A stretch of DNA of 64,000 nucleotides, taken from Takifugu bimaculatus. Lineage: Eukaryota > Chordata > Actinopteri > Tetraodontiformes > Tetraodontidae. A program made the position numbers and the translations under genes. Below, one piece after another: positions 1 to 10,400 of this stretch. Each line of letters begins with the position of its first letter. The stretch's first letter is position 1. The notes beneath the pieces were generated by a model. It was given only the letters and a program-made list of their open reading frames with translations. It had not been told where the DNA came from and did no database searches. The stretch lies in assembly GCA_004026145.2 (NCBI GenBank), contig CP034993.1, positions 1,578,580 to 1,642,579 of the forward strand, given 5' to 3'.

Positions 1-2046
1 GCGCCTGGCTTCGATCAGCAGCTCCCCTACAGGGCGGATGCTACAGCTGCTGCGGGACGAGGTTCATTTTGATGCGGACTTTGGACCTGCTCGGTCATGG
101 CCGTCCTCGCGGACACGCAATCAGAGAGGTCAGCCAAGAAACCCCAAGTTGTCTCCTAGAAATCAACTCACTGGGCTGTTAGTTAAAGTCAGACACATGT
201 TGTTCCAAAGGTGCCCAGGAGAATATGTCATTAATTTTCTAATTAACACAAAGCCCGTGTTTGCTCGTCAGGCTCCCCTGGTTCTTTTTATTTAGTCCTT
301 CCTGAGTCGAGGCTGAACTAATCTCTCCCACAGGTCTGCCGGTTTGAGATAAACAACTGCAAACTTGTTTTTGAGTGAAGCTTCTTTCTTTAATGACCTT
401 TAATGTCGATACTACAGCAAAACTCTTCTGTCATAAGCCATACTTGAAATTTTAAATGGACGTCATCCAACATGCAGTCTGTTTTCCATTGTTAACCACC
501 ATGCTGTTTTTAGGTTGTTTTTAATAACAACAAGGGCCCACTGAGACTTGAAACTCTCAGGAAAATAGATGTTGTTTGAAGTGCAAAAGGAAATTGTGCA
601 CACAAGCCTGACCTAAGCCGAGCCATGCTGCAGAATATGAAAGGGTATGAGGTTCAAAAAGGTAAAGAGAAAGCAGGTAAATTACTAGGAATTTTAAAAA
701 AATTGACTCCTGTCCAAGACAGTGTGACTACCTCCCTCAATAAGGGAGGCGCCGCTTCCTTCTCCAGCAGCGCATGATTGTCTGTTACACGTGGATCTTC
801 TTAAGTTAAACTGTGTAATTATTGCACTTCAGGATACCAAGGCAACAGGATAACACCTGTCAGTTATCAAGTTAGTTTAGACCCCTGCAGATTCTCTACA
901 GAGGGTTTCTGAGATGATTTCAGGACCTCTAGTCACCAACACATTTCAACTCAGCACCAAGAGTCAAACTTGCAGCTGTAAGCTCGTGCGGCTGCTTTGA
1001 TAAGAAACAGTCGTCAATTTGTCAAAGGAAATCAGGAAGATGTGGTGAGGAGTTGATCTGTATTGATGTTCGACAGATCAGAGAATAAAGTGTGACTGGC
1101 AGTCAGCTAGCATCCCTCTGAGCCAGTGTTCTTGCACACACCCGACCAGCCTTTGGTTCCTCCTCTAAGCTAAACAGCCATTCAGGCTCATCATCCGTTG
1201 GCACTGGTTCTGCAGCCTGCCACAAGTTTGAACTGAGTGGATCGCACAGTCATGCCTGTACGGACATCGAACCATCAGCTGGGCGTTACATTATTGGAAA
1301 TTATATATCGGTAAAATTAGCAATGTAGCATGCTAATGAATAACATTTAAAAAGCATGAATAAAGACATCCTCTGTAACCAGTTTGGCAGGCCCGACCAC
1401 AAAGCACCTCGTAGGTTTTTTTTTTTTTTGAGTCCCTCTGGTGGAGATAGTTACCCAGTTTGTGGATAAAGGGTTCAGTGTCTGCTGCAGTCGTCACGGA
1501 CCTTCAAGTGTCTTTCTTGAAAGCAATAACCAATTATTAGGTGTTTGAGGTCTAGTTTATATACAGAAATGGAAGGTTTGGTTTCAACTGGACCACTGAG
1601 GGACGTCAGAAAAAAACCCACTCACTCACAGCCACAGAAATAGTTGGGGTACGTTACATTCTCAAATGTCAAGTTAGTGTACTCATCTATTTATAATAAA
1701 ATTAAACCAAAGCCTGTTAAATAAAGGGCAGACACTGCAACAGATATAAAAATGTGCATGTCTTTTAGGAATTTAGGGGTTAAAGCAAGAAATTTACACA
1801 ATAAAGGCTTCAAGTAAGTGTAAGTCCAATGAATATATTCATTCACGCTGCTGTCTGCCTCAGTTTTCGTGATATCTGTAGCCAGGAGGGAGTTTATAAT
1901 CATAAACAAACATTTACTCCCTTACTTTGAAGTCAGCACATTCGACTAAGACCTGGAAATAAAACACAAAGCACATTAAAATGCTTAGAGATAACAGAAA
2001 ATATGCCAGAAAATGATCCACCTCAACATACCTCTACTGTGTTCCT
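1..2046. other. region downstream of cilp2
   Basis: No gene, RNA or mobile element was recognised. An 11-13 base T run lies near 1418. No clear minus-strand AATAAA was found close after the cilp2 stop, so the end of its 3' UTR is not placed. Confidence 0.5.
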
Positions 2047-4464
2047 CTACTGGCGTTGCAGAGAACTTGTAGAGGCCCTCCTCCTGGTTGTAGACGTAAC
2101 TCTGCGACTCTGGGTCCTGCCACGCTGTTCTGAATAGGCCACAATCTGTGTGGAAGATCTCTGCACCTGTAGGCCCTCAAGCTCCCTCATGTCCCTCGCC
2201 ATTTGAGACAAGCGTCTGGCCCGGGTTGGTCTGCAGACGCTGGAAAAGACTTTCCCGGCTAATCTTCCTCTCTGGGCAGCTGAAGGTCAGCGCCACACCA
2301 AAGTCCTGACTTCATCTCCCGGGAGAAGCCATCAGAAGGTGCCGTCAAAGCATCGGCCTATGGCGATCTCCTTGGCTACCCTGGGATTCTGGTCCGTAAC
2401 TGTGTAGATACCATAATTGTGTCCTAAGGGATCAACAGGAGCTAGCATGGTGAATGCATGAGATTCATTGTTCTGAGCTACTAGGGGGATGCTTGCTGAG
2501 ATATTCTTCCAGAAGATTGTTGGTGTCAGTCTTGCGGCAATTCCCTTGTGGAAGGATTGATATGAGGGATCTGTCTACCTCCGATTGATCGAACAACATA
2601 CCGCTGCATTTAAACTCAACGCACGCTGCCGAGGTGTTCGCCTCACGCATATCCCGAGTGCTACGAATGTCTCTTATACCATAAAGTTTACCTTTTGTTT
2701 CTCTGTGTGTCCCTCCCAGATTCCTAGACCTGATCATTACCTCTTTCGGTCCATGGATTTTGACCTTAATGAAACATGCTCTGAACTCCTGAGGATTGGG
2801 CCACCAGGACAGATAATCTCCCGTCCAGGTAGTCAAATCATTTTCCTCAAAGGGAACCACATTGTACTCATACTTGTCCTTTTCGACTCTGAAGAATCTG
2901 AAATGACTGGCATCCACTGGTGCATTTTCACAAGCTATTAAGTTCTGGTATGGATATATTGGCCCGTTGGTCTCATCCAGATTATTTTGGTTCGGCTTGG
3001 CCAAATTGATCCTGAAAGCAGTCTTTTTCAGAGCTGGGTCATCGTGGTCCGAGCGCTGGTAGTCTATTTTATCAAGGTATGGCTGAGACACTCCGATGAT
3101 GTTTGGATTCATCTTAGGGGTGGAGGGAGCTGCTTCCAGTTCTTCTCCACCCATCATGGCTGTGACGTAGGCAGTATAAGCATCAGGTCTTTGGGCATCA
3201 CAGAAAGCTGGCAAGCAAGCCCCATTGGATCCAGTTATGACACTGTCAAATCTGCCCCATGCCCTAGGGTTAGATGAATAACCAGGTGTGGGTTCCAAGT
3301 TTATTAAGCTAATCACAACACCCTCCAGCTGCTCACTTGGTAAGAACTTGTCGCTCATGTAGGCGCGTACTTTGACGTAGCACCGTCTGTTTTCAGGTAC
3401 GTCTAAGTTAAAGAGCCTACGTTCCCTGATCTCTATGTTGCCTATGAGGAATGTGCGCTCCTCTCGTTTGTTCCGCCCACGGCCATCAGATGTTGATGCA
3501 GAGTAAGAGAAGTCGCTCTCCTCCTCCCAGACACCGGTGTCTGGGTTTAAAGACCACAGTTTCATTTGGGGAATGTGCTCCTGCATTTTGACATGTTGGG
3601 TGTCAAGAAGGACTTGGACGGCTCCAGCTCCCAGCATCTCCTTGTTGGTGTCGTCTCTGAAATCCACAGAGAACATTCCATAGGTCCTCAAAGGGAGCAT
3701 GTCCCCTTCATTGTCCACAAAGTTGAGATCCCCCGGAGTTGCTGCTGCCGTGGTGATATTTCTTGGGTCAATGAATGTAACGCTGGCTTTCACAGTTCCC
3801 TCATATATTTCTCCATTGTCCTTATGGAAGGAGTTCGGGGGGATAATCAACTGGCCAATGGGGTCTTCCCCTTGAATTTCCCCAAGACTGATAAAGTTGG
3901 TCTCTCCTGCGTTGATATCGATCGCCGCCTGCTTTCTCATCACCTTGACATCATGATAGATGGAGCCACCTTTCTTATCAAAGATGAAAACCTTCGGAGT
4001 GTCAAGAAACTTCTGTGTGGGGTCAACGAAATTCACCTACTAACCTTTGGGTATCAGGGGTAATATGCAGGGTAAAACTTCCTTGGTAGCCGGTGGTGCC
4101 AACTCTCTCTTTACCGATGTATATGTGTCCGAACCGCAGGGGCTCGTTATTGTCGGCAGTGACCACTCGACCGCGGACCAGCACAGTTGGCTGACACACT
4201 TCTGACAGCTACACTGCGTCACAGCTCGGATGGGGAGGCTGTAGCTCCCACAGTCAATCGTTCGCGTCTCCATTTGTTGGACGCCACAGCAGAAGCCCGC
4301 TCCATCTCTGCAGCTCATGTCAAAGTCCAGGGAGCCAGCGCACTTGTTGTGGAGGCAGCGGCCGGCGTTGTAGTACTTTGAGTTGGTCCCTGGTTGAACA
4401 CAGTCCATTGGCAGTCGGATGAGATGTGCCTCCGGGGTTGAATTGCATGCTGGTGTTCCTCTCG
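2047..4464 (-). CDS. cilp2: cilp2 last coding exon, CILP-specific C-terminal half, with frame breaks
   Basis: A large terminal exon, as in CILP genes. Frame 1 runs from 4464 to about 4185 (LPMDCVQPGT.. CQKC), frame 2 from 4184 to 4038 (VRGRVVTADNNEPLRFGHIY..), then frame 1 resumes from 4036 to a TGA at 2467-2465 (NFVDPTQKF.. RNKREERTF..). CILP-like sequence continues past that TGA in three further frames (HAFTMLAPVDPLGHNYGIYT, CFDGT, then SDGFSREMKS, DFGVALTFSCPE, SQMARDMRELEG) to a TAG at 2049-2047. Breaks lie near 4185 (one base missing) and near 4037, 2486, 2337, 2306 and 2211 (one extra base each). The furin-type RNKR is encoded near 3464. Exon identity is certain; whether the locus makes full-length protein is not. 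Confidence 0.9.
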
Positions 4465-7400
4465 CTGTCAAATAAGCCAACAAAGTATGTTAATGATGCA
4501 CATTTCGATTTTTGTTCCTAAAGGTGCAGTTTAATGTGAGTGATGAACTAGTGGAAAATAGACAGTAAGTAATCTGAAACTCTATCCACTATTACCCCCA
4601 CACTGAAAGATATATTGTATTTGTTAAAACAGATTTTCTGTGTAGCCTGGAAGCACTGGACAAGTGCCAAGTTGAACTATAAAATATGAATTGGTGATTG
4701 GCTGGAAAAGAGCATTTATTTATAAATCACTCAAATGGAAGTTGGAAGAGACCGTTATTGCAACACGATGGTATTGAAATAATCACAAATGATATCATAG
4801 TTGTTCTTATAGCATCCTTATTGAGCTCCTCATCTCAGTTCCCTGGTGATTGAATACATATGCAGCAGTGTGATACATGTGAAATACTGCTAATGCCTTT
4901 ACAAAGAATTAATTGAATTTATGTGCAGTATACTGGAAAATGTGAGAATAAACAGTGCTACAGTGAAGAATGGAAGCATTTATATATTTGCGCAAGTGTT
5001 TTGTCCCGTTTTTTTCCATGATTAATTATGGGAAGCAGATATCCATCTGAGCCCTGAGATGGTCTCACTGTAGCAGTCTTCCGTGAAAGCCAGTTTGGAG
5101 CTCTCTGTTGTTGCTAACAAGCTCCTGAAGGACATTAGCCATGTGGATTAGGGAACTGCACGGCTTTCTGACTTCAACAAAAGAAAACCAAACAGACTTT
5201 AATGATTCCCCTTCAATACTGGGTGTTCGGAAAGAATCGAGTTTGACTTTTTATAGTCTCCAGATTCATACCACAAAAAAAAAAGGGGAAAAAAGCCAGT
5301 TTAATTTCCTAGCTTCAACCAGCGAACACTTAATAAAAACCTACTGCTCCAAGTGCGACCAGACTGAGTTTTGGTGTTTTTCTGTCATTCTTTCATGTGC
5401 TTTTAACCTGTTTTTTCTCTCACTCTTTACTTAAGCTGCAGGACTCTGTGGGTTTTGTCCGAATGCCCTAAACACGTTCATGGTTTACTGGCGACTTGAT
5501 GAGCTCTCTTTAACCGCTGCGTTCGATCTCTCTAGCAGCTGCTCCTTGTATGCTTCTGTCAGTGGTTTCACTTGAATCTGTACAGCCCTTTGAGTAAATA
5601 CTGCTTTGTTAAATGTGGTGGACAGCAGCCATCCTGAGCCATAAGCCTTATGTTCTGCTTCGAGCCATTATGGCAAATTATTTTATTTGCTGGCTAATGC
5701 TGGGAATTATAAAGGCCACTTCTAAAATAGAAGGTAAGTTGACTAAACGCTGTCCAAAATGTCATCATTTTAAATTCAGCTTGTGAGAGAGCTTGTACAA
5801 TAACCTTTACAAGAAGAACCTGCTTGGTTTGGAATAAAACAAGGGTGTGAAAAGGCTCTAAAATCAGTTCCTTTGACTGTGTTTGCAGGTCATGGCTAAA
5901 TAAACATAGTTACAAATGGTCTTTATCTGAGGAATGTTGTAGCATTAGAAGGTTGTTTGCTTGGTTGTTTGGTGACAAGTCTAATTCATGAAAACACTGG
6001 GTTTTCTCTCGACTCTTTTCTGTCTGCATCATCAGATAGAAGGAAAGGAGCAGTCATCCAGGGATACCTCGTTTTTAAGATCTGATGACATCTAAAATCT
6101 TACCGATGACAGTGAGGACGGAGGGAGAAGACTTGATGGAGCCTGCCGGACTGCTGGTTTTGCAGTAGTACTGCCCTGACTGCTCTGGTTTAAGGTCTCG
6201 CAGCACGAGCTCTTCTTCATACTTGTACATTTTTTTGTCCAGTAGAGTCCCATTATGGTACCTTAAACATGATCAAATGGTTAGTAAACAGAAATTCACC
6301 CTCATAACATAGAGAACGCAATCAAATTACCCTGAGTAAAGTGAGTAGAATTGTGGTACTGGCTGTGATTTAATCTAAACATACAATAAACGTGATGGGC
6401 GCTCCACATGCTTGGACCATAGACTGTAAACAAGAACTGCAGCCAGTCTAAATGAAGCTAAACCAAGTGTTGCTTTCTTGGCTGTTGACCATCTCTCTAA
6501 CTGCAGGAACTGCTTAATACAGACAATGAAGTTGTCCTCCATTATGAGCAATTATTGTTCTGTCCATCTCCTGCATACAGTCCATGACCTCCTGAAACAC
6601 TAGTTTTAACTATCCATCAATGATCAGTTATGTTTTGATCAACAAACCCCCAGAAAATAAGCCTGAATTGCTGATTTCATCCTTGAAACAAAGACAGATT
6701 ATAAACTTGACAGAAACAAAGACAGAAAACACCTCAAAATCCCACATTTGGACCTTCAGTCAATATGGACTTTGTGCCCATATGTGTTTCACATATCTCC
6801 TTTCATGAACACATTTAACATGTAAAAATAGATTTATATATATATATATATATTTATATACATATAATTGAGCACCGATGTGAATCTCACCAGTAGTATT
6901 TGTCAGGTGCTGGTGATCCTGTTGCCTTACAGCACAAGAGCGCACGTCCTCCCTCATATCGCACCTTGTCCTCCGGGTGTTTAATCATGTACGGCTTTTC
7001 TGTTAAAACCAGGAGGGATTGATTTTACGACCTGACGAGTGTCACATGGTGCCACTTTGTTCTGAGATGTCTGATGTCTTCTTTCAAACACTTACCGGCT
7101 GATCTGAGGACAGCATGCACCCAGGATATTCCAGTGGTGTTGCTGGTGCCGGAGACCGTAACCGGAGCAAACCTGTCTTTGCTGATGGATATCAATGTTG
7201 AACTGGAGGAGCAGACACCAGTGACCCTGAACTGACCTTTGGCGTCTGTTCGAGCGAGGACCACCTTCGGCTGGTTGGCCAGCGCCACCCAGGCTCCTGC
7301 AACGGGCACGCCCGTCACACTGAGAACCTCTCCATGCAAAATGTGGCCTTCGCACACACACAGGCTGCAGTCCTCACTTGGGCGTCCCTCGGGGCACGCC

Positions 7401-10400
7401 AGCTGACATTTGGCTGTGGAGACGTGGATGCCAAAATGTCAAACGTCATAACTGCACGAGTACAAAGAGCAGTGTGACTTTCACATACATGGGCATGGAG
7501 CCTTGCCGCACTTCTGCACCTCCACGGGCCGTCCGGTACACTGAACCTTTGCCGACGTCCTCGCACAGGTCCTCCTCCTACTTCTGCGGCCCCCACCGCA
7601 TGTCACTGAGCAGGTCCCCCACCGTCCCCAGGGACGCCACTTGGCTGATCACAAAGAGAAATACAGTGGAAGAAGGCACAAGGGTGTCATCATCATCTCC
7701 TCTTTTAGCCTTTGCCTTTTAACTTTTATGTATCACCGAGATCATTTAATTATTTTTACTGATTGGAGCTGTAGATCCTCTTATTCTCACCTGTGCAGGG
7801 AGGGGTGGAACACTCTCTCCTCTCCGAATGGTGCCCCTGGCAGGCGGGTACCAGCAGCAGAGGCAGGGGCTGGGAGTTTACACATTTCCTGTGGCGAACC
7901 TTGATGCCAACGTCGTCACACACCGTGGTTGAACAGGCGCCCCAGTCGCTCCACTCTGTCCAGTAGCTCTGCGCTGAACACACAGACGTGGGTACAAAGT
8001 CATTCTACAAATAAGCAGGAAGTCTTTTAATGTGACCATCGACCAAAAGTGTTCCTTTCATTCCTCCCTGCAGCTACTGAGGGATGAATGTTCATGTTCT
8101 AGGCTGGGCAGCTACCTGAGGGACACTGGAAGCGGACGTGGTAGTTGGAGCACGCGCGTCCATTGGGCTGCTCCTTGTTGATGCACCAGAAACCTTTGTC
8201 CAGGCTGGAGTGCACCACTTCCCCAGTGTCTGCAGCTGCCACCCAGTCTGTGGTCCGGGCCTCCATGGCCATGGGTCGTGGGCAGACCCTCTCCCTGTAA
8301 TAGAATCGGATGGCTTCCAGGCGCTCGTAGTCCCCGTTCCCTCCAGGGTGGTCGATGTTGAACCAAGAGGTCCACTCTGTCACCCCTGGAGACACATCCA
8401 GGGACAACATGAATGAGCAGGAGGTGGGGGAGAGATAGAAAACTAAACAATTCAACTCCAGAATGAGGAACAACATAGGAAGGGTGGCGGAGGCAGCAGA
8501 ATGAGAATTTAAAGTGACTTCAAACGCCAGGGAATGAAATGAATACCTCAAATCTGGAAGAATTTAGGCTTTCAAGATACAAACCAGTCAGTGTTACGTG
8601 AATTCATGGATATAGATTATATACCACACTTATAAACATCTGCTCACCCGAATTCTTGCAATTTATTCATTGAGGGAACCTTGAGAGACCATCCTCATGA
8701 ATCACACAAATCTGTGAGTGATTATGGTGGGAACACGGGGACGGGCTGCCGGGGGGGGCGCTCGTCAGCCCTGCAGGTTATTAAAGCCATTTGTGTCACG
8801 CCTCATGTATCAGGAACGTTTTGAAGACAAGGACAAGTAGTGCAATCGGACATAGCAAGATAAACATAGCTGCAGCTGTGGCTCCGCCCCCTGACCATAT
8901 CCCACAGCCGGCCAAAACACAATAGCTGCCGACTTCCTGTCTGAGCAAGACCTCCTCGCCTCTTCAGACTCTGCCCCACTCTGCTGAAAGATTCCTACCT
9001 GCTGACTGCAGGTCAGTGAAGGTGTTGGGGGCCGCCCTCCGGCTCCTGTCCGACTGACTCCAAGGCCTCATGGATCCTGCAGACAATGGCAGAAACAAAA
9101 GGATAAAGTGGGGGGAAAGAAGGCACCACGACTGACTCATCTCCTAATCAGTGAACCATGGACGTACGGAAATACGTTTGAATTTAGTAGAAAATCTAAC
9201 CGCTTATGTGTAGCTAAGGCTCTAATTCTTGGCTTTTCCTGCTTTATTTGAGTCTTTATTGAGCTAATTTGCCTCTTTATTGAGCTACTTTACATCTCTT
9301 GAGCTCATATAGATAATTGAGAGGAGCTGTTTGAATCCCATCCATCACATCATCCTTTCACCGCCCTCCTTATTGCCCCCCACACACCCCCTCCTCACCC
9401 GCGGCCTTAGTCAAACTCCACCTGCGATGGATCATTTGAGCTGGAAGTGGCCAAGCATGCACGCTGGCACCAAACGTGAGGCTGATGAAAAAGGCGATTT
9501 TGACCATTTTGCGTCCTCATTTTCTGGTTCATCTGAATGGGTCTTTTGCACATTGAAACGCATTCTTTCATATTCCTGCAAAAACCATCCCACGTGTCAG
9601 AAACGTCACTTGTTTGCTTGACATTTCGTTTCTCACTTTCCCTAATGGAAAAAAAAAAAAATCAACATCTCAGCCCGTGACTGTGGCAGTAAATAGCTCC
9701 CTGGCTGTGTAATGTGTGCAGTAACTTAGCACTTTTGTGGAGACGCTGCTGGGTTTATGAGCGCCGAGCACAAAGGCCTGTATTGATCCCAGCCTCCGTC
9801 CGTTTTTACGGCTTAATTCGAGCCTTCGAGCCTCAGCTGGCTGTTTCTCTTCAATCCTTGATGCTTTTCATAGGTTTAGAAGAGAAGAAGTAGAAGTGTC
9901 CAAAAATGCGTTACATAAGCGTGAGGGTAATTTAGAAAGCTCCAGGATTTGTGATGCTGGATTTGCTGGATACACAGAAGCAAATGCTTTCTTAGTGATC
10001 TGCTGCAGATGTGGCTTTGTTTGCGCCCTTCGTTTCACACACGTTAACCTCCTTTCGCCTGTGGCCTCCTGATTCCCGCATCTGCGTTTGTTATGAACTT
10101 CAAGCGAGAGCGTTCCTGCCTCCCTCTTCGCTGTCACCGGCGTTTAAAACGTCTTCTTTGGCGGAGCCCGCGGCGAGGACACGCACACAACCTCTGGGTT
10201 TCACTGTAATCAACAGCGACTTCAGAATGTTGGGCTAATTATTTACCTTCCTCACTCTGAGGTGCATCCATAAAACTGTCTGCTGGTTACGTAACTTTTC
10301 TTTCATGCTCACACCAAAAACCAGGAGAACGCACAGCAGAACCTTTCAGCTGCCCGTGATGGCTTCAAGATGTCTCCAAATGGGAGCAACACAGCAAACA

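Noticed and set aside
38..295. 85-aa plus-strand frame at the left edge
   Set aside because: No recognised domain, splice context or start context; overlapping frames are also open.
2585..4063. Plus-strand open frames of 96-165 aa
   Set aside because: Antisense shadows of the conserved cilp2 last exon.
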